Source of the DNA: Candidatus Flavonifractor intestinipullorum
Lineage (GTDB): Bacteria; Bacillota; Clostridia; Oscillospirales; Oscillospiraceae
Length of the DNA stretch: 45,591 nt
Assembly (NCBI GenBank): GCA_019118925.1
Contig: DWYC01000006.1
Location: 1-45,591, forward strand
Direction of reading: 5' to 3'
Below, in pieces: positions 13,615 to 24,700 of this stretch (position 1 is its first letter; every line of letters begins with the position of its first letter). The notes beneath the pieces were generated by a model. That model saw only the letters and a list, made by a program, of their open reading frames with translations, had not been told where the DNA came from and did no database searches. The position numbers and the translations under genes are program-made.

Positions 13615-14583
13615 TCAGGCCCGATTCTCTTCGGCGAGCCGGGCCTGTACCTGTTCCAAGGTCGGGATACTGGAGAGGCCTCCCTGCTTCGTGGTGGAGA
13701 GTCCCGCCGCCGTGCAGGCAAAGCGGACGATCCCACGCAGCTCCGCCTCCGAAAGGTCCTGGGGCGCTTTCCCCGTCTGGAGCAGCTTCCAGACCGCCGA
13801 GCCGCCGAAGATATCCCCTGCGCCTGTGGTGTCGACGACTTGGAGGGCGGAGAGGCCGGCCTCGTGCCCGTGGGCGCGGGCGCTGTGGAAAAAGCAGCCC
13901 TCCCCGCCGCAGGTCACAAAGACCAGCGGGACGCCCATCTCCCGGTGGAGGCGCTCCGCACCCGCTTCCGGGCCGCATTGGAAGAGGAAGCGGACCTCCT
14001 CGTCGCTGATTTTCACCACATCCGCCTGTCCCAGCCCCCAGAGCATCTGCTCCCGGGCCTCCTCCAGGTTGCGCCAGAGGGGCGGGCGCAGATTGGGGTC
14101 GAAGGTGAGCAGCGCCCCCCGCTCCCGGGCGTAAGCCACCGCCGCCCGGGTGGCGCTCCGGGCGGGCTCGTCGGTGAGCGAGAGGGTCCCGAAGTGAAAG
14201 ACCCGGGCCGCGTCCAGCAGGGAGAGGTCGATCTCCTCCCGGGACAGGCAGGTATCTGCTCCCGGCTTTCGGGCGAAGGAAAAGGCCCGGTTGCCCTGCC
14301 CGTCCAGAGTCACAAAGGCCAGCGTGGTAAAGACGTCCTCCGCCGCCCGCAGGCCGGACACGTCAATTCCGGCCCGCTCCAGAGTGCGGGTCAGCATTGC
14401 CCCAAAGGCGTCCCGGCCCACCTTTCCAATCAGGGCCGTCTTTGCCCCATACTGGGCCAGCGCCGCCAGAAAATTGGCCGGGGCCCCGCCCGGGTGGGCG
14501 GCCAGGGTGGGATAACCCGCCTCATCCACCGAGAGGCAGGTAAAATCGATCAGCAGCTCCCCCAGCGCAACGACATCAAACAT
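13615..14583 (-). CDS. PfkB-family fructokinase
   Basis: This 322-residue ribokinase-family sugar kinase has the N-terminal GELLIDF and HPGGAPANFLAALAQYG signatures (residues 8-46). The C-terminal ATP/catalytic motif DTTGAGD is at 251-257, where D257 is the base. The pattern is that of bacterial fructokinases, giving fructose 6-phosphate from fructose. It starts 12 bases after the D-lyxose/mannose isomerase stop with an AAAGGAGA ribosome site. The pair suggests a route from mannose or fructose into glycolysis. Another ketose as substrate is possible. Confidence 0.85.
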   Translation of the reverse strand: MFDVVALGELLIDFTCLSVDEAGYPTLAAHPGGAPANFLAALAQYGAKTALIGKVGRDAFGAMLTRTLERAGIDVSGLRAAEDVFTTLAFVTLDGQGNRAFSFARKPGADTCLSREEIDLSLLDAARVFHFGTLSLTDEPARSATRAAVAYARERGALLTFDPNLRPPLWRNLEEAREQMLWGLGQADVVKISDEEVRFLFQCGPEAGAERLHREMGVPLVFVTCGGEGCFFHSARAHGHEAGLSALQVVDTTGAGDIFGGSAVWKLLQTGKAPQDLSEAELRGIVRFACTAAGLSTTKQGGLSSIPTLEQVQARLAEENRA

Positions 14584-14595
14584 GGTCTTCTCCTT

Positions 14596-15282
14596 TCAGC
14601 GGGCGGCGGGATACTCGTTGCACAGCAGCCGGTACGGCGGCTCGTCCTCCTCAATGGCCGGGAAGCGGCCCATGGGGGGATAAAAGCGGTTATCGGCGTT
14701 GTCGTCGTTGCACTGGCTCACCTCGCCCAGCAGGACGGGCCCCGTCCCCGGCTCCACCGAGAAGTCGTGGTACATCCGCTGCGGGACATAGATGCTCTCC
14801 CCCGGCGTCAGGCGGATCTGGCTCCCCGCCGGGACGGTGCAGACCCGCCCGTCGGTGTGGACCGTCACGTCGGAGACCCGGTCGATCTCCTCGTCAGGGA
14901 GGGCGTTGTACACCCGGATGAGCACATTCCCCCCGCCCCGGTTGATGATGTCCTCCGTCTTATACCAGTGAAAGTGATTGGGCGCGTACTGGCCTTCCTT
15001 CAGGTAGAGCAGCTTTTCGGCATAGACCTTGGGGTACCGCTCCGCCAGGGCCCGGTTTCCATTGCGCAGGGTGATGAGGGAAAAGCCGAGCTCGTCAAAC
15101 TTCCCCATGCCGTAGTCGGTGATGTCCCAGCCCAGCATACACTCCCGCACCTCGTCGTATTCGTGGCCCAGCGTCTGCCACGCTTCCGGGGTTATATGGC
15201 AGAAGGGGGGCAGGTAGCAGCAATAGCGCCGGCACATGTCCTCCATCTCTCTCAGGGCCCGGTTGATTTCCGATCGTTTCAT
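14596..15282 (-). CDS. D-lyxose/D-mannose ketol-isomerase
   Basis: This 228-residue cupin enzyme resembles D-lyxose isomerase (EC 5.3.1.15). The metal site is visible as H103 and H105 in NHFHWYKTED, E110 in the same motif, and H172 in MYHDFS. EVSQCNDDNADNRF near residues 191-204 is also typical. These enzymes turn D-lyxose into D-xylulose and D-mannose into D-fructose. With fructokinase directly downstream, mannose-to-fructose conversion is the likelier physiological role here, but that is inference. The start follows GGAAGAG. Confidence 0.85.
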   Translation of the reverse strand: MKRSEINRALREMEDMCRRYCCYLPPFCHITPEAWQTLGHEYDEVRECMLGWDITDYGMGKFDELGFSLITLRNGNRALAERYPKVYAEKLLYLKEGQYAPNHFHWYKTEDIINRGGGNVLIRVYNALPDEEIDRVSDVTVHTDGRVCTVPAGSQIRLTPGESIYVPQRMYHDFSVEPGTGPVLLGEVSQCNDDNADNRFYPPMGRFPAIEEDEPPYRLLCNEYPAAR

Positions 15283-15436
15283 ATCCGCTCTTCCTTTCTA
15301 TCAAGCGCTCCGCGGACGCGGGCAGAATCCACTTCTATTGTAAAGAACGGACCCCAAAAAGGGAAGAGCGAATGTATCCAAATCCGGCCCTTTCTCTCTC
15401 CGCGCTGTTCCGGGGAGCGAGCCCACGGATTCTGAT

Positions 15437-16135
15437 TTAAGCCGGGAAAGAAAGTCCCCGGCCCCCGGCAAACAGCTCCGCCAGGTACTGGATGGGCGGC
15501 AGTCCCGTGTGCGTTCCGATGTACCGGTGGAAGGCGCTGTAGGCGCGCTCGGCCATATATTCATCCAGTTCAAAGTCCAAATCGTCCTCCTCACAGAGGT
15601 CCTCCGGCGGCCCGCCCTCCGCCTCCCCAAATGCGCGGGCGATATAGTATTCAACCGATTCCCGCGTGAAGCGGCATTCCCCTTGGTTCAAATACCGGAG
15701 GACATCGTCCACGTCGAGCGCATCCCTGTCCCCGTACTCCACAAATTCGCCCCAGTCACCGGGTAATCCCGGCTCTTTTCGGCCCAGCATTCCGGCTCCG
15801 ATGGCGCTCGTCTCCTCTCCAGCGCGGGAATAAGACACCATCCAGACGTCGTCGTCGCCGTAGTCGGTATAGCAGTCCGTGTTGTGCAGTAGCAAAATAC
15901 CCTCCAGCTCCGGGAAACGCCGGCACAGATGGGAAAAGAGTTCCTCTGCATCCCCCATCGCACACGCACCGCTGCTCTCAAGGACCAGCTTGTTCGTCTT
16001 GCCGAACGGCTGTACCCCCTCTGTGCGCGCTCCAGACTCAAAGGCCTCCTTTCCAAGGTACTCCCGGCTGGATTGGAGCGCGCCAAGCAGCGATTTTTGC
16101 TCTCCCACAAGGCCCAGTTTGAAGATTCCATTCAT
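15437..16135 (-). CDS. Hypothetical acidic protein of unknown family
   Basis: I do not recognise this 232-residue protein. It has no signal peptide and no transmembrane segment. It is strongly acidic, with clusters such as DYGDDDVWMVSYSR (about residues 91-104) and LCEEDDLDFELDEYMAE (about 179-195). GAGMLGRKEPGLPGDWGEF suggests a compact globular fold. The ribosome site is GAGAGGAG with a six-base spacer. It begins 56 bases after the LRR/DUF4132 gene on the same strand, so the two are probably co-transcribed. Confidence 0.7.
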   Translation of the reverse strand: MNGIFKLGLVGEQKSLLGALQSSREYLGKEAFESGARTEGVQPFGKTNKLVLESSGACAMGDAEELFSHLCRRFPELEGILLLHNTDCYTDYGDDDVWMVSYSRAGEETSAIGAGMLGRKEPGLPGDWGEFVEYGDRDALDVDDVLRYLNQGECRFTRESVEYYIARAFGEAEGGPPEDLCEEDDLDFELDEYMAERAYSAFHRYIGTHTGLPPIQYLAELFAGGRGLSFPA

Positions 16136-16191
16136 AAAAAAGCTCCTCTCTGCATTTCCGGATGCCGCTTCACGTCAGGCATCGCCCTTCT

Positions 16192-18465
16192 TTACTCCAG
16201 CGTAAACACATCCATGGGGTCGAAGTCCGGGAACTTCCGGTTTTTATACTCCAGCAGGGCGGCGGTACAGTTGGCACAGTGGTTCTCAATGGCCAGATTC
16301 AACAGCTCCGTCACTTGGGCCAGCGTGAAGCGGTCCAGCGCGTCCACCACCGTGGCGTCGTCTTTCAGCACCCGGCCGTAGGCGGTCCACTTGTCCAAAA
16401 GCCCGATGATATGATTGGAGCAGCGGCTCTTCTTGCTGCATTCAAATTTCTGGAGCGTGAGGCTGTTATTCAAGGAATACCCGAACAAGCTGTGGAACGC
16501 CTCCGCACCGCTGTCCACATACAGCCAGCAGTCTGTCAGGTTAACCGACACATCGCAAAGATCCAAATCAATCTTCAGCTCGACCCCATGTTTTTCCTGT
16601 CCCTTGAAGCGGTAGGCCGGGATCTGGACGCCCTGATAGCGATCCTCCTTTATCTGAGAAAAGTCGATAACCGGCTCCCACACCTGGGCAAAGGGCTGCT
16701 TCAATCCATGGGAGGTAAAATATCTCTGCCAGCAATCCAGATCTGCCGGGTCCATCTCCATGGGGTGGGCCAGCTGGATGGGCGCGCCGGTAAGGGTATA
16801 GGGATGTCCCTCGCTGTCTGCGGACTGGCCCTCCTGCAAGGTGAAGGTCCGGCCCTCCTGGCTCCACACCAGCAGCGAAGCCGACTGGCGCATGAGCAGA
16901 TTGGTCAGGTTGGATTCCGTCCACACCTGTGCGTCCGTCTCCCGCCCGCTCAGGAAGTCCTGAAACAGCCTGTCGCAGCGGGCCTTGACGGCCTTTTTCA
17001 AATTCTTCTTCATCTCCGACAGATCTGCCTTGGCCTTTTCGTACCGCTCTGGATCCGCCCCCTTTTTCGGCAGGGATTTTACGGCTTTTTTCGTACTCTC
17101 ACTGTAGAGGCTCAGGGTCAGATCCGGCTCCAGCGCAACGGTTACCAGGTTCCCTCCCAGATCATAGACTTTTTTCCCGGCGTTATCCAGGCCGAAATTC
17201 AAAAGTCTGGTCACCCGAATGGTCTCCTCGTCCGTCTTGCGGAGAGAGGCATATCTCCTCAGGATTCCCTCCTTTTCCGCATAAATCATGGCCTCCCGGG
17301 TATCGCTGAACAGCAGAGCGTGATTGGCAACGTCCCCTGTCTTCCACATGGAGCGGTATTCGCGGTAGAGCTTTCCCACGGCCGCGCCATCTGCATAGCG
17401 GAAGAGGACCGGAAGGAAGGCCGTCTGCCTGGATTCCGGTGCGGCCTGCTCATAGAGACGCAGCAGCGCCTGAACCAATTCCTTCCGGTCCAGCTTGGCC
17501 GCCGCCTCGTCCGCCAGGGGACACAGCGTCTCGCTCCATTTGCTCTGCTGTTTTAGATATTCGGCCAGGCAGAGCTCCATATACTCCGGCGGCGCCAGCT
17601 CTGCGCTCCCCGCCAGATGAACAGCCGGCAGGTCCTGTATGCCGTATTTCAGCAGTATACTGCGGGCGTTGATCTTTCGCAGGCGGTCTAAGTATTTCTG
17701 TTCCACCGTCCCTTCACTGCCCCGGGCATGGGCGGAGGAGGGCGCTTGGTCCAGCTCCGCGGCCAGTTCCCGGAGTTCTGAGAGGCCGGACGCGGCCAGC
17801 TGTTTCTTCACACGCTTCCAATTGGAGCTGTCAACGGCTCCGGCCTCTATGAGCGTGCGGACATAGGCGGCATTTTTCTCCTTCTCGGCCAGCTTGACCG
17901 CCTTGCTGGTCTTTCCGGACAAAAAGTCCGCGAACATGCCACGAAGCTCCTCCCCTACCGGTTGCTCCGTATCCTGCAGGCGCAGCAGCATCGCTTTGAT
18001 GCGGCCATTCTCATTCATCTGAAAGCCCTCGTGCTTTCCGCTGGCCAGCATACGGTCATAGACAGGAATGTCCTCCGGCGCCAATGGAATCAGATATTCC
18101 TTGGAATAGTTCCAGCTCTGCATATAGTACTCCTTGCGGAACGAGGCGATCACATCCAGCGGCTCCCCATCGCCCATACGGAGAAGCAGCTCCACCGTCT
18201 TTGCGTTGGGCTGAAACATACGCTGCGACATGGAAAGCTGATCCAGGGTCAGGACCATCTGTGTCAGATTGCTGCAGCCAAAGAAGGCCCTGTAGCTGAC
18301 TTCCTCCACGCTCTCTGAGAGCGTGACCCGCGTTAAGGTAGTACAGCCGGAAAAGGCCTCGTAACCGATTTTCGTCACTCCGTCTGGGATGGTCACCGCC
18401 CCGCCGGGACCCTTGTATCGTACCAGTTCCGTCCCTTTGCACTCAAAATCCGCCGTTGTCTCCAT
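16192..18465 (-). CDS. BspA-type leucine-rich repeat / DUF4132 protein
   Basis: This 757-residue protein starts with BspA-type leucine-rich repeats (LRR_5), for example GVTKIGYEAFSGCTTLTRVTLSESVEEVSYRAF at about residues 29-61. The long helical remainder ends in a DUF4132-like region from about 560 to 757, with WQRYFTSHGLKQPFAQVWEP and a late CANC pair. No signal peptide is seen, which is unusual for BspA repeats and implies a cytosolic role. I chose the ATG at 18465 because AAGGAGGAG precedes it. A promoter is seen at 18639-18667. DUF4132 has no established biochemical function. Confidence 0.75.
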   Translation of the reverse strand: METTADFECKGTELVRYKGPGGAVTIPDGVTKIGYEAFSGCTTLTRVTLSESVEEVSYRAFFGCSNLTQMVLTLDQLSMSQRMFQPNAKTVELLLRMGDGEPLDVIASFRKEYYMQSWNYSKEYLIPLAPEDIPVYDRMLASGKHEGFQMNENGRIKAMLLRLQDTEQPVGEELRGMFADFLSGKTSKAVKLAEKEKNAAYVRTLIEAGAVDSSNWKRVKKQLAASGLSELRELAAELDQAPSSAHARGSEGTVEQKYLDRLRKINARSILLKYGIQDLPAVHLAGSAELAPPEYMELCLAEYLKQQSKWSETLCPLADEAAAKLDRKELVQALLRLYEQAAPESRQTAFLPVLFRYADGAAVGKLYREYRSMWKTGDVANHALLFSDTREAMIYAEKEGILRRYASLRKTDEETIRVTRLLNFGLDNAGKKVYDLGGNLVTVALEPDLTLSLYSESTKKAVKSLPKKGADPERYEKAKADLSEMKKNLKKAVKARCDRLFQDFLSGRETDAQVWTESNLTNLLMRQSASLLVWSQEGRTFTLQEGQSADSEGHPYTLTGAPIQLAHPMEMDPADLDCWQRYFTSHGLKQPFAQVWEPVIDFSQIKEDRYQGVQIPAYRFKGQEKHGVELKIDLDLCDVSVNLTDCWLYVDSGAEAFHSLFGYSLNNSLTLQKFECSKKSRCSNHIIGLLDKWTAYGRVLKDDATVVDALDRFTLAQVTELLNLAIENHCANCTAALLEYKNRKFPDFDPMDVFTLE

Positions 18466-18638
18466 CCGTTTCTCCTCCTTTTTTATTCGTATGCGAATCA
18501 ACCATATGCAGCCAGCATAGTATGAAAACGCGCATACACCCCCATTGGGAGCGCATGCGCGTTTCTCCTCTGTTTTCGTCTGTTCCGTCTCCGGCTCACG
18601 GCGGTCTCCTCACGCTCTTTTGTTGGATTTATGGATTT

Positions 18639-18667
18639 ATTATATCGTATTCTCCCAAAAAGTGCAA
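18639..18667 (-). promoter_or_regulatory. Promoter of the LRR/DUF4132 operon
   Basis: On the minus strand TTGCAC (18667-18662) and a perfect TATAAT (18644-18639) are separated by 17 bp. The predicted leader of about 165 bases contains a 10-bp inverted repeat, AAACGCGCAT / ATGCGCGTTT, at 18526-18535 and 18555-18564. The rest of the 18466-18779 gap holds only this promoter, that repeat and the terminator of the GH9 gene. Confidence 0.65.
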
Positions 18668-18685
18668 TTGTTTTGTGAACATATA

Positions 18686-18721
18686 CAACTGTGGGAGGCC
18701 CCGAAGGGCCTCCCACAGTTG
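18686..18721 (-). terminator. Hairpin downstream of the GH9-dockerin gene
   Basis: A perfect 16-bp stem (18686-18701 and 18706-18721) with loop CGAA lies about 60 bases after the stop. On the minus strand only TATATG follows, so the T-tract is poor. Its position just upstream of the next promoter fits a terminator. Confidence 0.65.
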
Positions 18722-18779
18722 CTGTGTCTGAGAACACGTCAGACAATGAGGAAAGGAAGAATGGAAGAACGCAAGGGAA

Positions 18780-21700
18780 TTACGGGAGCACGTCCAGCCA
18801 GAGGTAGGAGAGCTCCACCAGGTCGTCCACTGTGATGACGCCGTCGCCGTTGATGTCGGCCTTCTTAGCCGCATCCCAGTTGTCGTCGCCCTCGCTGGCG
18901 CGGTAGAACTTCTGGGCCTCCGTGATGTCGGCCTGGTTGAACACGCCGTCGCCGTTGATGTCGTAGCGGACTTCCACCACATCGGTAATCACCGGGCCGC
19001 CGGAGATCACCGCGTAGTGCAGATTGGAATCGCCTGTGTAGGTGAAGATGGCGTCGTTGAGGGTGACGCTGATCTTACCGGTCTGATCCTCCGCCGTGCG
19101 GAGCACGAAGGAGAGGATGTCCTTCACATCCTGCTGGGAGGTCTTGTCCAGGTTGTAGGCCAGGACCACCGAGTGCGTGGTGGTGCCGTCGCCGTTGTCC
19201 TTGGCATCCTTCACCAGGATCTGGAAACCACCCAGGGCCTCCATCACGTACTTGTCGGTGAGCACCCCGGTGGGGTCGCCCGCCACGGTGAAGCGCAGGG
19301 TCACGTTGCCCAGATTCTCGTCCGTTCCGGTGTAGGAGAAGACGTAGGGAACCCGCTCGTTGCCGCCGGCCTCGGAACCGCCGGTGACGGTGGCGGTGAG
19401 CTCACTGGGAACCGTGCCGCCGTCCCAGCCGGCGTACAGCGTGAAGCTGCCGGTGACGGGGGTGGCGAAGTCATAGGCGATGGTGCACGCCTTGTCCAGG
19501 AACCAGCCGGAGAAGGCAGCGCCGTCCTTGGTGGGGGCGGCGGGCTCGGCGACAGCAGCGCCGCTGGCCACGGTGGCCGCCTCAACCTCGGAGCCGCCGT
19601 TGCTGTTGAAGGTGACGGTGAACTCCTCCTCCGCGAACTGGGAGGCGCCGTTGGCCAGCACAATCCACTTGGCGGAGGTGTCGATGACGTACTCGCTCTC
19701 GAACCACAGGAAGCCGAAGTCGTCCAGAGCCTCGGGGAAGTCGGGGGCGATGGTCACATAGCCGGGCACGATGCCGCCGGCGTTGTAGTAGTGGTCGGCG
19801 CGGTTGCTGCCGTAGGCCACTTCCACCGACTTGGTGCCCACGCCGGTGAGCCAGGAGGTGTCGTTATAGGGGTGGGTGCCCAGGATGTAGTTCATCACGC
19901 GATAGGTGTACTCGGAGCTCACGGCCGCCGGGAAGTACTTGTGGAGGATGGACATCCGCACGCCCATATCCACCACGTTGGTGGAGCCGCCCCACATGCC
20001 GAAGGTATCCTGCACGCCGTAGGGGTTGTTCTCCATGGTGCTGTCCAGGTAGGGCACGTAAGCCTGCACGGCCGCCAGGACCTTGCTCTCATAGGCCTCG
20101 TCCATGATGGGGATCAGGCGCACGGCCTTCCAGCCGTTGCGGCCCATCTGATTGTTGGTCAAAACGGTGTCCAGCAGCTCCAGCACGCGGTCCTTGTAGA
20201 CCTGCTCGCCGGTGGCCAGAGCCAGCTCCACAGCCGCGCTCCAGTCGGTGGTGCCGGTGCCCTCGTGGGCCGCGGCCTCCTCGTTCCACACCGCCACGGC
20301 GGTGTCGATGCAGGTCTGAGCCAGCTCGTCGTCAAAGCCCTTCAGGGAGTTGCCGGCGGCGGCCAGAGCCGCGGCGGCGCTCAGCTGCAGGGACGTGCTC
20401 TTCGTGCCGGCCATGGCCATACGGTCGTCGGCGTCCACACCGGTGGGCACGCTGGCGTTCTCGGCGTTGGCGGCGCCCTCATACACCTTGTTGTCGGTGT
20501 CCTTGGAGCCGTCGCCCAGGTGGGTGTACTGCCGCAGGGAGGGGACTTCCAGCACGGGGAAGACGAAGCCCACGCTATCCAGCTGGGCCAGGATCTGGAG
20601 GATACCGTGCTTGATCTGCTGCTGGATGTCGGGGATGCCGTCGGGCCGGTGGAGCTCCACCGAGCCGCCGGTGGCGCCGTTGGCGGTGTTCTCGTCCCAC
20701 TCCACCGTCAGGGTGTCGTAGTCCACGCCGTACTCCAGCCACGCCAGAGCCAGATCCTGAATAACCTGCATGTTGCGGGAGGTCTGAATGTCGAAGTCGC
20801 CGGCGTCATACCAGCCGCCCACATTCAGGCCGGGGATGTGCTCATAGGCCTCATAGGGGGAGTCGCTCTCGGCGCCCATGCTCCAGCCGTCAAACCAGGG
20901 GGTGTTCAGCGGAGCCTGGAGGGCGTCGTCCATGTGGGAGGCGCTGTGCCAGATCTTATAGCCCTCGCGGACCTTGATGTGGTCCATCTGCACGGCCAGG
21001 AAGTTGCTCAGGGCCAGCTGCCAGGACTCATCATACACGCCGTTGGCAATGGGGAAGGGATCGGTACGCACGCCGCCGTACTCCAGCACGTACATGCCGG
21101 GGGTGGTCACGCTGGAGAAGTCGAACTCGCGGTACTCGTAGCGCTGCCAGCTGGTGGGCTCGCTGACGGCGCCGGTGAACACGGTCTCATAGCTGCCGTC
21201 GGCGTTCAGGCGCAGGACGGAAGCGGTCTCGGGAGCGCTGTAGTCGGGGTCCAGCTCAATCTCGGCGACCTTGTCCAGGTGGGGCTCATAGCCGGCCTGG
21301 CTGTGGCCGATGCTGGGCTCGCGGGTCCAGTTGGCGTCCGCGTCGGGGCTGATGTGCCAGACGATCTCGGTCTCGCCGGCGGGGATGAGCTCACGCAGCA
21401 CGAACCAGCCGTTCTGGGCGCGGTTGCGGCCGTCCAGCAGCTGCATGGTGCCCGTGTCGGAGGTCACGCGGATGCGGTAGTCGTCGTCCTCCGAGGCGAA
21501 GGTCATCTTCGTGCCCTGGGTGAAGGGCAGCGGCTGATAGTCGCCCCGGTCCTCGTTCCAGTCCTGGACATACCAGAGCTGGTCGTCGGTGCGGGCCCGG
21601 TCCACTTCTTCCATCTCGTCCTGGGCGGACAGGGGGAAGACGCCGTAGTCGTCGTAGTTGCCGTCGCCGTCGGTGTCGGTCTGATAGCTCTTGCCGATGA

Positions 21701-24700
21701 ACACCGCGGGGAGGAACTCCAGGTTGAAGCCGGCCTTGCCGATCAGATCCTCCGGCAGAGGCTGGTCCAGCTTGATGGTCAGCTTGATGCCGCCGGCCTC
21801 GGGCTCGGCGATAAGCTGATAGTCCACGGCCGGATTGACGCCGCCGCTCTCCAAGGTCTCCTCGGGGAGGGTCATGTCCACAGTGACCTTGCCGGTGGCC
21901 TGGTCAAAGGTGCGGTCGTTCCGGATGGGCGCGGGGGTGGCGTCCCACTGCTCGGGCGTGGGCAGCAGGTGGATGTCGCCGTTGGTGGCGACGCGCCGGC
22001 CGTCCTGAACGAGCTCGATGCCCGCGCAGTGCTGGTCGCCGAAGGTGCGGTCAAAGGTGGTGGAGTACATGAAGACGTTGAAGCCGCCGGCTTCCAGATA
22101 ACCGTCGTCGTCCACCATGGTGAGGCTGGGCGTAATGTCGTTCTGGAAGTCCTTGGTGGGAGCCTGCTCGGGCTCGGACTCCTCATTGGCGATCATGCTG
22201 GCCGCCATGGCCGCAGAGATCCACTGGGACTGATAGTTGACGATGGACTCGCCCTCAAACCACAGGAAGCTGAAGTCGTCCAGGGACTCCACATAGTCGG
22301 GGGCAAAGGTGATGTGACCGGGCAGAATGGAGCCGGGGATGAAGCTCTCGTCGCCGCGGTTGCTGTTGTAGGGCTGGAGGGTGGACTTGGTGCCCACGCC
22401 GCTGACCCAGGAGGCGTTGGTCTGGGGATGACGGCCCAGGATGTAGTCCACCGCGTTGAGGGTGTACTCCTTCAGAAGCGCATTCTCCGGGAAGTAGCTA
22501 TAGAGAATGCCGGTCTTCTGGCCCAGGGCGATGATGGTGGGACTGCCGCCCCAGCCGGAGTCCTCGGTCCACATCACGCCGTAGGGCAGGTCGCGGTACT
22601 GCTCGTCCACGATCTCGGCGTAACCGGCGGCGGCCTCCGCCACCTTGGCCTGGTAATTCTCGTCCATCAGGTCCATGACGAACACCGCGCTTATGGTGGG
22701 AGTGGCGCCCCAGCCGGAGGCGTTGAAGTTGTCCGCCGTCACCGCCTGGTCGGCCATGGCGCTCAGGCGGGCCTTGAAGTACTCAAAATCATACTGGTCC
22801 TGATAGAGGTACCCGGTGCCGGCGGCCTCCATCTTGTGGGTGGCCAGCATCAGCTGCACCAGGGTATTCCACTCGGAACCCATGTTGGGGGATTCCTCGT
22901 TGTGCTGCTCGGCCCAGATGGTCATGGCCGCGTCCATGCACCGCTTGGCAATCTCGGGGTACACGTCGGCCAGCAGGTACGCCGCGCCGGCGAAGTTGGC
23001 GGAGTTGGAGCCCAGCAGGTTGGTGCTGAAGCTGCCGCCGCCGCCGGAGAGCAGGAAGTAACGGTCGTCGGGCTTGCCGGAGTAGACCTTGCCGTCCCGC
23101 TCCACGATCTCGTCCTCAGCCAGGCTGGGGTCGTAGAGATAGCCGTCGGTGTCGCTGGAGGGATCGCCCAGGTGGGTGTACTGCCGCAGGGTACGGACCT
23201 CATGGGTGCCGCCCACGCCGCCCAGCTGCTCGTACTGGGCCAGAATCTGCTTGGTGCCGTGGGCGATCTGCTGGAGCACGTCGGGGATGCCGTCGGGCCG
23301 GTGCATCTCGGTGACGCCGCCGGTCTCGTCGTCCCAGGTCACGCTCAGGGTGTCGTAGCCGCCCATGTTGTCAAAGGCCTCGGCCGCGTAGATCAGGTCC
23401 TCCAGGACCTCCACGTTGCGGGCCGTCTGAATGTCGAAGTCGCCGGCGTCAAACCAGCCGCCCACATTCAGGCCTTCCACATAGCTCTCCCAGGTGTAGC
23501 CCCGGTCCGTGATGGCCTCGGGCAGCGTGCTGGGCATGCCCATGCCGTCAAAGTAGGAGCTGACCTGGGGGCCGATGGTGCCGTCGTCCATGTGGGGCGC
23601 GCCGTGCCAGATGCGGTAGCCCTCGCGGACTTCCATGTGGTCCATCTGCACCGCCATGAACACGCTCAGGGCCGTCTGCCAGGAGTTGTCATAGACGTCC
23701 TTGCCGATGGGGAACACCTCGCTGACCTGGCCGTCATAGTGCAGCTCATACAGGCCGGCCTTGGTGTAGTCGCTGAAGTCATAGCGGGCGTATTTATACC
23801 GCTGCCAGTCGGTGGTCTCGCTCAGCGTACCCTCGTGTACCTGCGTGCGGGTACCGTCGGCGTTGACCTGCCACAGAGAGGCGGTGGTGGGATAGTCGGT
23901 ATCGTACTTGTCCAGCTCGATAACGGCGAACTTGTCCTGCGCGGGGGAATAGCCCGCCTGGCTGAAGCCGATGACGGGATCCCGGACCCAGTCCTCATGG
24001 ACGTCGGGACGGATGACCCAGTCCACGACCACGTCGCCGGACTTGCCGGACTCAATCAGGCTGCTGAGAACATACCAGCCGTTCTGGGCACGGTTGCGGC
24101 CGTCGAAGAGCTCCATCTCGCCCAGCTCCGAGTCGATGGAGATGTGATAATCCTCATCCTCGGGGGCAAAGGTGAAGCCGTAGCCGGTGGCAAAGGCGAC
24201 CGGCTGGGCGTTGCCGCGGTCCTCATTCCATTCCTGGACGTACCACTCCTGGTCCAGGTCGGCCCGCTCGGTCTCCTCCATGTCGTCCTGGGGGTGGAGG
24301 GGGAAGGTGCCGAAGTCGTCGTAAATGCCGTCGTCGTTGGTATCGGCCTGGTACGACTTGCTCTGGTACTTGGAGGGGATGAACTCCAGGTTGAAGCGCG
24401 CCTTGCCCGCCAGGTCCTCGGGCAGGTCGCTGGTCAGGATGACCTGCAGGCGCACGCCGTCGGAGGTGGGCGAGGCCACCAGCTTATAGGTCAGCTGGCT
24501 CTCGTCGTTGGGCTTGTAGGTCATGGGGACGGTTACGGTGTTGGTGGCCTCGTCAAACTGTTTCTTCGTGGGAGCAAACCAGCCCGAGCCCTCCTTATCC
24601 ACCGAGGGGGCGGGGGTGGCGTCCCACTGCTCCGGGGTGGGCAGCAGATGGATGTCGCCGTTGGTGGCGATGCGGTATCCGTGCATGGAGAGCTCGATAC

